64,000 bases of DNA from FEN-1219 sp963817615 (GTDB lineage: Bacteria; Pseudomonadota; Gammaproteobacteria; Steroidobacterales; Rariloculaceae): NCBI GenBank assembly GCA_963817615.1, contig CAWFPH010000002.1, forward strand, positions 1,364,001-1,428,000, written 5' to 3'. The translations under genes and the position numbers were made by a program. The notes under the pieces were generated by a model. That model saw nothing but the letters and a program-made list of their open reading frames with translations. It made no database searches and was not told where the DNA came from. Position 1 is the first letter of the stretch. The number at the start of each line of letters is the position of its first letter. Positions 34,084-42,769 of the stretch are shown here, in pieces.

Positions 34084-34995
34084 GTGCGCCAGAATTCCGT
34101 TCGCGGCTTGCGTACGTTCTGCGTAGCAGCGCGCTGTTTGAGCTTCAAGGGTGCGGCCGAGGAACTGTGCGTGACGCCTTCGGCCGTGAGCCATCAGATC
34201 AAGGGCCTCGAGCAGCAGCTGCAAGCGCTCTTGTTCGAGCGGCGTACGCGCGAGGTCGTGCTGACCGAGCTCGGCACGACGCTGTTCGCCCAGGTCGAGC
34301 CGTTGCTGACCGAGCTCGACAGCGTCACTGCGCGCTTCCTCCAACGCAACGGCCAACGGCGCGTGCTCAGGATCTCGCTGCTGCCGTTCTTTGCGAGCGA
34401 GATGTTCATTCCGCGGCTGAGCGCGTTTGCCGACCGCCATCGCGCGATCGACCTCCGCGTCGAGACGACGGAGCCGGGCGCCTCCCATGCCGCGACCGCC
34501 GACGCGTCGATTCTGCTGTTGTCGAGCCGGCCGCCGCCCGACTTGTGCGCGCACCCGTTGTTCACGCTGCGGCTCGCTCCCGCCTGCTCTCCGCAGCTCG
34601 CGAAGGAGCTCAAGCTCGGCGATCCGCGGGCGCTCTTGGGCTCGACGTTGATCGTGCACAAGTCGCGGCCGCACGCGTGGCAGGACTGGTTCGCGAGCAT
34701 GGCGATCGCTCTCGAACGGCCGCCGAAGGTGATCCATTTGGACAGCATGTTCGCGGTCGCGCGTGCCGCCGAGCGCGGTCTCGGTGTCGCGCTCGTGCCG
34801 ATTCCGCTCAGCACGGGCTGGTTCAGCGGCGGCACGCTGGTGCGACCTTGCATCGGCGAGCTCGAGACGACCGACCGCTACTACTTCGTGTATCGCTTGG
34901 ATGCTGCGCAGAATAGCGACGTATGCGCGCTGCGCGATTGGGTGATCGCGACCTTCGCTCAAAATCAGGATGAGCGAATGTCAGCCGTCGCCTAA
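34084..34995 (+). CDS. LysR-family transcriptional regulator (GcvA-like)
   Basis: 303 residues from GTG 34084. The N-terminal helix-turn-helix (LRTFCVAARCLSFKGAAEEL, then TPSAVSHQIKGLEQQL) matches the GcvA/AmpR branch. The effector domain (about 90-295) has the two-lobed periplasmic-binding fold. No divergent target gene is adjacent, so its regulon is not evident from context. A 14-bp palindrome precedes it and a candidate small RNA follows on the same strand. Confidence 0.9.
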   Translation: MRQNSVRGLRTFCVAARCLSFKGAAEELCVTPSAVSHQIKGLEQQLQALLFERRTREVVLTELGTTLFAQVEPLLTELDSVTARFLQRNGQRRVLRISLLPFFASEMFIPRLSAFADRHRAIDLRVETTEPGASHAATADASILLLSSRPPPDLCAHPLFTLRLAPACSPQLAKELKLGDPRALLGSTLIVHKSRPHAWQDWFASMAIALERPPKVIHLDSMFAVARAAERGLGVALVPIPLSTGWFSGGTLVRPCIGELETTDRYYFVYRLDAAQNSDVCALRDWVIATFAQNQDERMSAVA

Positions 34996-35006
34996 GAAGT
35001 TATCGT

Positions 35007-35034
35007 TTGTGGTTTATGCGCGCGCCAGTAAAAT
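35007..35034 (+). promoter_or_regulatory. Candidate promoter for a small RNA downstream of the LysR gene
   Basis: TTGTGG (35007-35012), 16-base spacer, TAAAAT (35029-35034). The -10 is a five-of-six match; the -35 is weaker. Predicted start about 35041. Confidence 0.4.
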
Positions 35035-35040
35035 GCCTTT

Positions 35041-35218
35041 AAAGGAACACAGTTGAGCCATGGACGGCTCGTTCCCCGCCGATATTCTCCTGGTTGGTGC
35101 TTGGTGATGTGCGTTGTGAGGGCTCGGCAGTTTTTCGCTACTCCCCCCAGCGGATACTGATCAACACATGGCCCCTGCAACGTAGTTCGGCCCGGCTTCG
35201 AAAGAAGCCGGGTCTTTT
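35041..35218 (+). ncRNA. Candidate small RNA of about 178 nt
   Basis: No convincing gene lies in the 243 bp between the LysR stop and the histidine-kinase stop, but the plus strand has a promoter-like sequence, a 5' hairpin and an intrinsic terminator. The 5' hairpin has two stacked stems: GGAAC (35044-35048) with GTTCC (35071-35075), and GAGCC (35055-35059) with GGCTC (35066-35070). There is a one-sided bulge ACAGTT and a six-base loop. The terminator at 35191-35218 ends it. There is no plus-strand gene downstream, so it is not a riboswitch for a following gene. It could alternatively be a long LysR 3' UTR. Confidence 0.45.
35191..35218 (+). terminator. Intrinsic terminator with GAAA tetraloop
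   Basis: A perfect 9-bp stem (CCCGGCTTC 35191-35199, GAAGCCGGG 35204-35212) closes a GAAA loop and is followed by TCTTTT. It ends the candidate small RNA and possibly the LysR transcript. Confidence 0.85.
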
Positions 35219-35238
35219 GTCTCCCCCGATTGGCTCGA

Positions 35239-36657
35239 CTAGCCGGCAGGGCGCGCGTGCAGGCTCGGCAGGGCCGCCGGCGTCTCCGCGGCGGCGCGCG
35301 CCGGTTCCCGCGCGAGGGCCGGCAGCTCCAGCGTCACGACGAGGCCGGGCTCGTTGTCGGCGAGCTGCAGCCGCCCGTGGTGCTGCTGCGTCACGGCCTT
35401 CACGAGCGCGAGGCCGAGCCCGTTGCCGGGCTGCGATCTCGCCTGATCGAGACGCGTGAAGCGCTGCAGCACGCGCTCGCGATCCGCCGCCGGGATGCCC
35501 GGGCCCGTGTCCGCGACGCTGAGCCGCGCGATATCGTCGTCGCGCGCGAGCTTCACGGCGACCGAGCCGCCTGGCGGCGTGTATTTCATCGCGTTGTCGA
35601 GCAAATTGGTGAGCGCCTGCGCCAGCAGCTCGCGATCGCCGAATACCTCGACCTTCTCGTCGGAATCGTGCACGAGCGTGATGTGACGCTCGTCTGCGGC
35701 GGCGTTGTACAGCTCGCACACGTCGGCCACGATCTGCGAGACGTCGACCGCGGCGAACGCGCTGCGGTGGGCGCCCGACTCGACGCGTGCGATGCGCAGC
35801 AGCGCGTTGAACGTATCGAGCACGTGCTCGACTTGCTCCACGCAGCCGGCGAGATCCTCCCGCCGGGGCTGCGCCGCGGCGGCGACCGTCTCGAGACGAT
35901 TGCGCAGCCGCGTGAGCGGACCGCGCAGGTCATGGGCCACGCTGTCGCCGACGTGGCGCATGCCGGCCAGCAGGTTCTCGATTTGATCGAGCATCGCGTT
36001 GATGCTCGTCGCGAGCTCGTCGTGCTCGTCGCCGCCGCCGTGGACCGGCACGCGGCGGCTCAAATCGCCGGCCATGATTTGGCGCGCGGTGCGGTTGAGC
36101 TCCGCGACGCGGCGCCGCGCGCCGCGTGCCATCAGCACGCCGCCGACGAGCGACAGGCCCATCGTGAGCGTGAGCGCGTACAGGCTCGCACGCCGGAACA
36201 CGCGCTCGATCTCCTTGAGCTCCCGGATGTCGCGACCGACGAGCAGCCGGAACCCCGGACCGACGGCGACCGCGCTCGCGCGCACGGGCGTGCCGTCCTG
36301 CTCGACGAAGTCGACCCACTGACCGAGCCGATTGTCGAGCTCGTTCGGCCAATACGGCACGTTGCCGGCAACCCGGCGGCCGATGGGATCGGCGAGCAGG
36401 TAGGCGGAGCGGGCCTCGTCTTCGCGCCCGACGCGCTCGTTGATGATCTCTGCGAGGCCCGCGAGATTGCGCCGCTCGTACTGCTCGTACAGCCCGTCCA
36501 TCTCGACCTGGATCACGGCGTTCGTCTGCCGCTCGAGATAGCCCACCGTGGACCAATAGATGAACGCGAAGAGCGCCACGGACGACGCGGCGAACAGCGC
36601 CATGTAGCCCAGCGCAACCTGAAAGGCACTGGTCTTGAACAGAGTGCGTACCCGCAT
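35239..36657 (-). CDS. Sensor histidine kinase (HAMP/HisKA/HATPase)
   Basis: 472 residues. Two transmembrane helices (about 13-38 and 160-178) flank a periplasmic sensor domain of about 120 residues. HAMP follows (RRRVAELNRTARQIMAGDLSR region). The phosphorylation motif is SVAHDLRGPLTRLRNRL with His about 242. The ATPase domain has LTNLLDNAMKY, VADTGPGIP and GNGLGLALVKAV. A Pro/Ala-rich tail ends it. The cognate response regulator lies 12 bp upstream on the same strand. The signal is unknown; context suggests envelope stress. Confidence 0.94.
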   Translation of the reverse strand: MRVRTLFKTSAFQVALGYMALFAASSVALFAFIYWSTVGYLERQTNAVIQVEMDGLYEQYERRNLAGLAEIINERVGREDEARSAYLLADPIGRRVAGNVPYWPNELDNRLGQWVDFVEQDGTPVRASAVAVGPGFRLLVGRDIRELKEIERVFRRASLYALTLTMGLSLVGGVLMARGARRRVAELNRTARQIMAGDLSRRVPVHGGGDEHDELATSINAMLDQIENLLAGMRHVGDSVAHDLRGPLTRLRNRLETVAAAAQPRREDLAGCVEQVEHVLDTFNALLRIARVESGAHRSAFAAVDVSQIVADVCELYNAAADERHITLVHDSDEKVEVFGDRELLAQALTNLLDNAMKYTPPGGSVAVKLARDDDIARLSVADTGPGIPAADRERVLQRFTRLDQARSQPGNGLGLALVKAVTQQHHGRLQLADNEPGLVVTLELPALAREPARAAAETPAALPSLHARPAG

Positions 36658-36669
36658 CGTAAGCGAAGC

Positions 36670-37347
36670 TCAGCCGTCGAGCCGGTAGCCCACGCCGCGA
36701 ACGGTGTGCAGCAGCGGGCGATCGAAGCCCCGATCGATCTTCGAGCGCAGTCGGCTGACGTGCACGTCGATCACGTTCGTCTGCGGGTCGAAATGGTAGT
36801 CCCAGACGCCTTCGAGCAGCATCGTACGCGTGACGACCTGACCCGCGTGCCGCAGCAGGAACTCGAGCAGTTGAAACTCGCGCGGTTGCAGGTCGATGCG
36901 CTCACCATTGCGGCGCACCTCACGGCGCAATAGGTCCATCTCGAGGTCCGCGGCCTTGAGCACGGTGGCCGGCGCGTCGGCACGGCTCCGCGCGCGCCGC
37001 TCGAGCGCTTCGAGCCGCGCCAGCAGCTCGCTGAACGCGAACGGCTTCACGAGATAATCGTCGCCGCCCGCTTTCAGGCCCTTGACGCGATCGTCGACCT
37101 CGCCGAGCGCGCTCAAGATGAGTGCGGGCGTCGAGTTCTCCGAGGCGCGCAGCGTCCTGATCAGCGTGAGCCCGTCGATGCCGGGCAGCATGCGGTCGAC
37201 GACGAGCGCGTCGTAGTCTTCGGTGGTCGCCAGGAACAGGCCATCCTTGCCGTTGTCGGCATGGTCCACGTTGCAGCCTGCCTGCACGAGTCCGTTCCGA
37301 ATGAACGAGGCGACGTCCCTGTCGTCCTCGATGACCAGGATTCGCAC
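36670..37347 (-). CDS. OmpR/PhoB-family response regulator
   Basis: 225 residues. The receiver domain has acidic residues IEDDRDV, the phospho-acceptor Asp about 51 (ALVVDRMLPGIDGL) and Lys in DDYLVKPFAFSELLAR. The C-terminal winged helix has LQPREFQLLEFLLRHAGQVVTRTMLLEGVW and VDVHVSRLRSKID. It pairs with the adjacent histidine kinase and may control the divergent degP-like gene or the DUF6491 gene. Confidence 0.95.
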   Translation of the reverse strand: MRILVIEDDRDVASFIRNGLVQAGCNVDHADNGKDGLFLATTEDYDALVVDRMLPGIDGLTLIRTLRASENSTPALILSALGEVDDRVKGLKAGGDDYLVKPFAFSELLARLEALERRARSRADAPATVLKAADLEMDLLRREVRRNGERIDLQPREFQLLEFLLRHAGQVVTRTMLLEGVWDYHFDPQTNVIDVHVSRLRSKIDRGFDRPLLHTVRGVGYRLDG

Positions 37348-37395
37348 GCCGTTCCGTCGCTTCCTCGCTGACCTAGCTGCGGCGAGCGCCGTGGA

Positions 37396-37827
37396 CTACG
37401 ACGCTGCCTCCAAGCTCTTGGCCTCTTCTCGAGTGAGCTTGTAGATGTTCTGGATAGGGTAGCGGAAGCCGCGGACTCTCACCGCATCGAACTTCGCATA
37501 GACCCGATCGGCGAACGACGTGAGACCGATCACGTTCGCGAACTTGAGATCCGGGCTCGGGTAAGCGAGCTCGACGAGGTAGGGATCGAACGGCGTCGGC
37601 CACACGATCACCTTGCTGCTGTCGATCGGCGTCCAGCTGCGCAGGCGGGTCCGCAGCCAGAAGCTGTCGACCGTCGGGTAGCCCTTGGCGGGCTCCACTT
37701 GCTTCACGGCCGGCGTATTGCCATTGGCCGGACGGGCACTCGCGGCGCCGATGCCGAATACGAGCGTCAACGCCAAGGCGGCGCCGGCCGCGGGCCTCGC
37801 GACCCGGCCGAAAGTTGGGCGTTTCAT
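37396..37827 (-). CDS. DUF6491 family exported protein
   Basis: 143 residues with a signal peptide (core PAAGAALALTLVFGIGAASA). The mature domain shows the DUF6491 pattern: SWTPIDSSKVIVWPTPFDPYLVELAYPSPDLKFA, with YPIQNIYKL near the end. Function unknown. ATG 37827 has GGAGAG 6 bases upstream. It lies 48 bp upstream of the response regulator on the same strand, so the three genes may form one operon. Confidence 0.8.
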   Translation of the reverse strand: MKRPTFGRVARPAAGAALALTLVFGIGAASARPANGNTPAVKQVEPAKGYPTVDSFWLRTRLRSWTPIDSSKVIVWPTPFDPYLVELAYPSPDLKFANVIGLTSFADRVYAKFDAVRVRGFRYPIQNIYKLTREEAKSLEAAS

Positions 37828-38017
37828 GTTTCTCTCCAATCTCGTCATGTGTTCGACCATGCGCCTAGCGTATTTGAATGGAGCTGAACGGAGCATTAAC
37901 AAGGAGCCATCTCCGTCGCGCCGAAATTAAAAAAGCGTAGGGAAACGGTGAGAGCCGAGTAATGGCGCGCGGCGTAACGTTCCCAGCATTAGGCAAAAGA
38001 TCTCGAGGAGAGTTGCG

Positions 38018-39517
38018 ATGATCCACAAAGGCTTCCGTTCCGCGCGCTCCCGTTGGCTGGCAGGGGCCGCCGGAGGCGTCGCTTTCGCGTTGGCGCTGAC
38101 CGCCATCGATCTCACGCCCCCTGCGAATTCGGCCCCGGTGCAGGCCGCACCCGTGACGAGCGGCTCGTTCGCGGACGTGGTCGACGCCGTGAGCCCGGCC
38201 GTGGTCAACATCATGGTCAGCAAGACCGCTGGCGCCGAGCCGACTGCGGCCTTTCCGCGTTCGCGGCAAGGCGTGCCCCGCGGCGAAGGCCAGCCGTTCG
38301 ACGAGTTCATGCGCCGATTCTTCGAAGCGCCGGACCAGGCGACGCCGCGCCAGCACGTCGAAGGCGAAGGCTCCGGCTTCCTGATCGACGCGGACGGCTA
38401 CATCGTCACGAACAACCACGTGATCGACGGCGCCGACAAGATCGTGGTGACGATGAAAGACGGCCACAAGCTCGACGCGAAGCTCGTCGGTCACGATCCG
38501 AAGACCGATCTCGCGCTGATCAAGGTGAGCGGCTCGGCGTTCCCGTACGTTTCGTTCGGCGATTCCGACCACGCGCGCGTGGGCGACTGGGTGCTCGCGA
38601 TCGGCAATCCATTCGGTCTCGGCGGCACGGCGACGGCGGGCATCATCTCGGCGCGCGGGCGCGACATCCAGTCCGGCCCGTACGACGACTACCTGCAGCT
38701 CGACGCGCCGATCAACTTCGGCAACTCGGGCGGCCCGGTGTTCAACTCGGCCGGCCAGGTCATCGGCGTCAACACCGCGATCTTCTCGCCGAACGGCGGC
38801 AATATCGGCATCGGCTTCGCGATTCCGGCGAATCAAGCGAAGACCGTGATCGCCGATCTGAAGAGCACGGGCAGCGTGGAGCGCGGCTGGCTCGGCGTGC
38901 AGATCCAGAATCTCGACGACGAGCTTGCCTCGTCGCTCGGCGTCAAAGATGCGCATGGCGCGCTGGTCGCGGAGGTCGTCGGCGACAGCCCCGCTTCACA
39001 TGCGGGCGTCGAGGCCGGCGACGTCATCACGCGCTTCAACGACCGCGACATCGATTCGGCTCGCGCGCTGAGCCGAGCGGTGGCCGACGTCGCGCCGAAG
39101 AGCACGGCGCGCCTGACGGTGCTGCGCGACGGCAAGAGCCGCGAGCTCAAGGTCAAGATCGGCGAGGCCGCGCCGAGCGAGCAAGTCGCCGAGAACGGCG
39201 ATCACGGTGCGTCGGGCGACGGCGAGACCGCCGGCTCTCTCGGGCTGTCGCTGCGCGCGCTGACCGACGAGGATCGCTCGCAGCTCGGCGTTCCCGAGGA
39301 CACGAAGGGTGCGCTCGTGGCCGACGTCGATCCCGATGGCCCCGCGGCCGAGAAAGGCATTCGCCCGGGCGACGTGATCACCGAGGTCAATCACAAGGGC
39401 GTGAAGACGCCCGGCGATGCGGTGGCGGCGCTGCGCGCAGCCAAGAAGGGCGACCACGCGTTGCTGCTCGTGCGCCGCGGGGACTCGCAGCGGTTCGTGG
39501 CCCTCAACCGTTCCTAA
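38018..39517 (+). CDS. Periplasmic Do-type serine protease/chaperone (DegP/DegQ/MucD-like)
   Basis: 499 residues with an N-terminal signal/anchor (about 12-30). The trypsin-like triad is complete: His about 134 in VTNNHVIDGA, Asp about 164 in KTDLALIKV, and Ser about 237 in NFGNSGGPVF. Two PDZ domains follow (about 275-370 and 400-495; VVGDSPASHAGVEAGDVI, and GPAAEKGIRPGDVITEV). It degrades or refolds damaged envelope proteins. The start has GAGGAGAG upstream. It is divergent from the DUF6491/two-component genes, whose regulator may control it. A strong terminator follows. Confidence 0.95.
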   Translation: MIHKGFRSARSRWLAGAAGGVAFALALTAIDLTPPANSAPVQAAPVTSGSFADVVDAVSPAVVNIMVSKTAGAEPTAAFPRSRQGVPRGEGQPFDEFMRRFFEAPDQATPRQHVEGEGSGFLIDADGYIVTNNHVIDGADKIVVTMKDGHKLDAKLVGHDPKTDLALIKVSGSAFPYVSFGDSDHARVGDWVLAIGNPFGLGGTATAGIISARGRDIQSGPYDDYLQLDAPINFGNSGGPVFNSAGQVIGVNTAIFSPNGGNIGIGFAIPANQAKTVIADLKSTGSVERGWLGVQIQNLDDELASSLGVKDAHGALVAEVVGDSPASHAGVEAGDVITRFNDRDIDSARALSRAVADVAPKSTARLTVLRDGKSRELKVKIGEAAPSEQVAENGDHGASGDGETAGSLGLSLRALTDEDRSQLGVPEDTKGALVADVDPDGPAAEKGIRPGDVITEVNHKGVKTPGDAVAALRAAKKGDHALLLVRRGDSQRFVALNRS

Positions 39518-39566
39518 CCGATCGAGCAAGCGTTCGCGGCGCCAGTGACGGTACCGCGGGCGGCAC

Positions 39567-39620
39567 GGGCCCCGGCTTTCCATCCTCCCCCCTTTGCGGG
39601 AAGCCGGGGCCCTGCTTTTC
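39567..39620 (+). terminator. Intrinsic terminator after the DegP/DegQ-like gene
   Basis: A perfect 12-bp stem (GGGCCCCGGCTT 39567-39578 with AAGCCGGGGCCC 39601-39612), a 22-base loop, and TGCTTTTCTC after it. Confidence 0.8.
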
Positions 39621-39745
39621 TCTTCAGATCCTGTCGCCTTGTTCGGGCCGCCGCCGGCGGCCCATAATGCCCGCGGTCGCTCTTCGCCGCTCTCGATCCC
39701 GGGCTCCAGGCCGGCCCGCCACGGCGCCACGTCGACCCACCTCGC

Positions 39746-40630
39746 ATGACGAAGCTGCTCAAAGATCCGCTGCTGCATTTCCTGCTGATCGGCGCACTGC
39801 TGTTTGCCATCGCCGCATGGCGCGGCCAGGCGGTGCACGCCGGTCGTGAGCGCATCGTGGTTTCGGCGTCGCAGGTGGGGCAGGTCGAGCAGGCGGCTGC
39901 CCTGCTGCAGGGCCGCCCGCTCACGCGCACCGAGCTCGAGGCCGCGATCGAGCCCACGATTCGCGACGAGGTTCTGTACCGCGAGGCGCTCGCGCTCAAG
40001 CTCGACCGCGACGACGACGAGGTGCGCCGCCGGCTCGTCGACAAGATGAGCTACCTGACGCAGGATCTGGCGGATCCCGAGCCCGCTTCCGAGGCCGAGC
40101 TGCGCGGGTTCTACGCGCGCTCGCCCGCCCGCTTCACCACGCCGCAGCTCGCGACGTTCGACCAGGCGTTCTTCAGCGAGCAGCAACGCGGTAAGAGCAC
40201 GCAGGCCGATGCGGCGCGAGGCCTCTCCGAGCTCATGGCCGGACGCGCATTGGCCGACGTCGGCGATCACGGCCCGCTGCGCGGCTCCTACGACGCAGCG
40301 CCGCGCGACCAGGTCGAGGTGCTGTTCGGCGACGCGGTCGCCGAGGCGTTGTTCACCCGGCCGCCCGGGGGCTGGATCGGCCCGTTCAAGTCGGACTTCG
40401 GCTGGCACGTCGTGCGCTTGCGCAGCCGCACCGACGCGCGCCTGCCCCCTTACGACGAGATCCGCGATCGAGTACGCGAGGCATTCGCGGCGGATCGGCG
40501 GCGGGCGCGCAACGAGGCCGAATATCGACGGATGCGCGCGCATTACGACGTGGTCGTCGAATGGCCGGACCCGCCGGCGGCAAGCGGTGCCGCGAACGGC
40601 GACGCGGCGAGCGGCGGGCCCGCGCCGTGA
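39746..40630 (+). CDS. Membrane-anchored parvulin-type peptidyl-prolyl isomerase (PpiC-like)
   Basis: 294 residues. The N-terminal transmembrane helix is LLHFLLIGALLFAIAAW (about 9-25). A SurA-N-like helical region follows (about 40-115). The parvulin-like domain occupies about 125-245 (LADVGDHGPLRGSYDA, IGPFKSDFGWHVVRLRS). It assists folding of exported proteins. The next gene, HupE/UreJ-like, starts in a GTGA overlap with its stop, a pairing I recall from other proteobacteria. Confidence 0.88.
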   Translation: MTKLLKDPLLHFLLIGALLFAIAAWRGQAVHAGRERIVVSASQVGQVEQAAALLQGRPLTRTELEAAIEPTIRDEVLYREALALKLDRDDDEVRRRLVDKMSYLTQDLADPEPASEAELRGFYARSPARFTTPQLATFDQAFFSEQQRGKSTQADAARGLSELMAGRALADVGDHGPLRGSYDAAPRDQVEVLFGDAVAEALFTRPPGGWIGPFKSDFGWHVVRLRSRTDARLPPYDEIRDRVREAFAADRRRARNEAEYRRMRAHYDVVVEWPDPPAASGAANGDAASGGPAP

Positions 40631-41649
40631 GGCGCGTGGTGCGCGGCCTGCGGCACGCGGCCGTGCTGCTCGCCGCATTCGGAGTCGCGTCGGCCGCGCA
40701 AGCGCATCGGCTGAGCCCGGCCTACTTCGGTTTCGTCGAGACCGCGCCCGGCGTGTTCGACGTGCAGTGGAAGGTGTCGATCTCGGGCGGTCTCGCGGCG
40801 GCGCTCGAGCCGAAGGTGCCGGACGGCTGCTCGCTCACGAACGGAGTGCGCACCTACGTCGTCGACGACGTGCGGTTTCAGCACGGGACCGTGTCCTGCC
40901 CGGGCGGCGTCGGCGGCCGCACGTTTGCGGTCGACGGCCTCGAGGACACGCAGACCGACGTGCTCGTGCGCGTCGACTACCTCGACGGCTCGGCCTCGAA
41001 TCAACGGCTCACGCCGGCCGCGCCGAGCGTCGTGCTGCCGCGCCGGCCGAGCGCGTTCGAGGTCGTCCGCACCTACGTCGCGCTCGGCGTCGAGCACATT
41101 TTGCTCGGCGTGGATCACTTGGCGTTCGTGCTCGCGCTGCTGTTGCTCGTGCGCGGCGTGCGGCGGCTCGTCGCAACGGTCACGGCGTTCACGATCGCGC
41201 ACAGCCTCACGCTCGCAGCCGCGACGCTCGGCTTCGTGCATGTGCCGAGCGCGCCGGTCGAGGCGACGATCGCCCTCAGCATCGTGTTCCTGGCGGCCGA
41301 GCTTGCGCGGCGCGAGCAGCGTGCGGCCGCGGGGGAGACGCGCGCGGACTTGACCGAGCGCTTCCCGTGGCTCGTCGCATTTTCGTTCGGGCTGCTGCAC
41401 GGCTTCGGCTTCGCGGGCGCGCTGAGCGAGGTCGGCGTACCGAGCAGCGCCGTGCCGCTCGCGCTGCTCTTCTTCAACGTCGGCGTCGAGATCGGGCAGC
41501 TCGCGTTCGTCGCGGCCGTGCTCGGCCTCGGCTGGCTGCTGCGTCGACTGCTGGCGACCCCGCCGCGGGGTTGGCAGCAGGCGGCGGCCTACGGCATCGG
41601 GTCGGTGGCCGCGTTCTGGCTGATCGAGCGCACGGCCGCGATCTTCTGA
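40627..41649 (+). CDS. HupE/UreJ-family membrane protein
   Basis: 340 residues from a GTG overlapping the PpiC stop. A signal peptide leads to a periplasmic domain (HRLSPAYFGFVETAPGVFDV, about 25-150). Six to seven membrane helices follow, with the metal-site motif VEHILLGVDHLAFVLALLL and later LLHGFGFAGAL. HupE/UreJ proteins are linked to nickel or cobalt supply in other contexts, but this branch is associated with a PPIase and its cargo is unknown. Confidence 0.87.
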   Translation: MRRVVRGLRHAAVLLAAFGVASAAQAHRLSPAYFGFVETAPGVFDVQWKVSISGGLAAALEPKVPDGCSLTNGVRTYVVDDVRFQHGTVSCPGGVGGRTFAVDGLEDTQTDVLVRVDYLDGSASNQRLTPAAPSVVLPRRPSAFEVVRTYVALGVEHILLGVDHLAFVLALLLLVRGVRRLVATVTAFTIAHSLTLAAATLGFVHVPSAPVEATIALSIVFLAAELARREQRAAAGETRADLTERFPWLVAFSFGLLHGFGFAGALSEVGVPSSAVPLALLFFNVGVEIGQLAFVAAVLGLGWLLRRLLATPPRGWQQAAAYGIGSVAAFWLIERTAAIF

Positions 41650-41727
41650 CCCGCTCCTACGCCGACGAGCCGCTCCCGTGGAGACAAACGCGTCGGCACG
41701 CTTTATCGTGCGCGGAGCGGGGGGAGC

Positions 41728-42756
41728 ATGGCGCAGAGAATTTTGACGTCGGTCGTCGGCAGCTATCCGCAGCCGGATTGGCTCGTCGATCGCGCGCTGC
41801 TCGCGAAGCTCACCGCGCCGCGGGTGCGGGCGCAGCAAATCTGGCGCGTGGCGCCCGAGCGGCTCGACGAGGCGCAGGACGACGCGACGATCGTTGCGAT
41901 CCGCGAGCAAGAGCTCGCGGGCATCGACATCGTGACCGACGGCGAGATTCGGCGGGAAAGCTACTCGAATCGCTTCGCGAATGCGCTCGATGGCATCGCG
42001 CGCGACCGTGTCGGCGAGATGCTCGGTCGCACCGGCGTGAAGATCGCGGTGCCGCTCGTGGTGGGCCCGATCGGGCGGCGCGAGCCGGTCGAGGTGCGCG
42101 ACGTCGAGTTCCTGCGTGCCCACACGGACCACAGAATCAAGATCACCCTGCCGGGCCCGTTCACCCTCGCGCAGCAAGCGGCGGACGAGCACTACCGCGA
42201 CGAGCGCGCGCGCGCGCTGGCGTTCGCCGACGCGGTGAACGAGGAGGTGCATGCGCTGTTCGCCGCGGGCGCCGATGTGGTGCAGCTCGACGAGCCGTGG
42301 CTAGAGGCGCGTCCCGAGGCCGCGCGCCGCTATGGCGTCGAGGCGATCGACCGCGCGCTCGCGGGCGTCACCGGCACCACCGCGCTGCACCTGTGCTTCG
42401 GCTATGCGGCGCTCGTGAAGAGCAAGCCGTCGAGCGGCTATTCGTTCCTCGAGCCGCTCGAGGACTGCGCCGTGCAGCAGATTTCGATCGAAGCCGCGCA
42501 ACCGCGCCTCGATCTCGGCGTATTGCGCGCGCTGCCGTCGAAGACGGTGCTGGTCGGCGTGCTCGACCTCGCGTCGCCCGACGTCGAGACCGAGGACCAG
42601 GTGGCCGACCGGGTTCGCCGCGCGCTCGACGTGCTGCCGCCGGAGCGGTTGATCGTGACGCCCGACTGCGGCATGAAATATCTGCCTCGGTCGGTCGCAT
42701 TCGGCAAGCTCAAGGCACTGGCCGCGGGCGCGGCACGCGTCGCGGCCGAGCTATGA
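41728..42756 (+). CDS. Cobalamin-independent methionine synthase II-like protein (MetE C-terminal domain)
   Basis: 342 residues, a single MetE C-terminal barrel. Visible motifs are TSVVGSYPQPDW at the start, DIVTDGEIRRESYSNRF, VVQLDEPWLEARPE, TALHLCFGYA (Zn His and Cys) and VTPDCGMKYLPRSVA (Zn Cys). Stand-alone versions transfer methyl groups to homocysteine or related thiols using a donor other than the usual triglutamate folate. A GGGGGGAGC ribosome-binding region precedes ATG 41728. The isoaspartyl peptidase follows after 13 bp. Confidence 0.9.
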   Translation: MAQRILTSVVGSYPQPDWLVDRALLAKLTAPRVRAQQIWRVAPERLDEAQDDATIVAIREQELAGIDIVTDGEIRRESYSNRFANALDGIARDRVGEMLGRTGVKIAVPLVVGPIGRREPVEVRDVEFLRAHTDHRIKITLPGPFTLAQQAADEHYRDERARALAFADAVNEEVHALFAAGADVVQLDEPWLEARPEAARRYGVEAIDRALAGVTGTTALHLCFGYAALVKSKPSSGYSFLEPLEDCAVQQISIEAAQPRLDLGVLRALPSKTVLVGVLDLASPDVETEDQVADRVRRALDVLPPERLIVTPDCGMKYLPRSVAFGKLKALAAGAARVAAEL

Positions 42757-42769
42757 GGGCGGCGCCGTC

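Noticed and set aside
35041..35218. 6S RNA or a riboswitch
   Set aside because: The long closing stem of 6S RNA is missing, and no plus-strand gene follows for a riboswitch to control.
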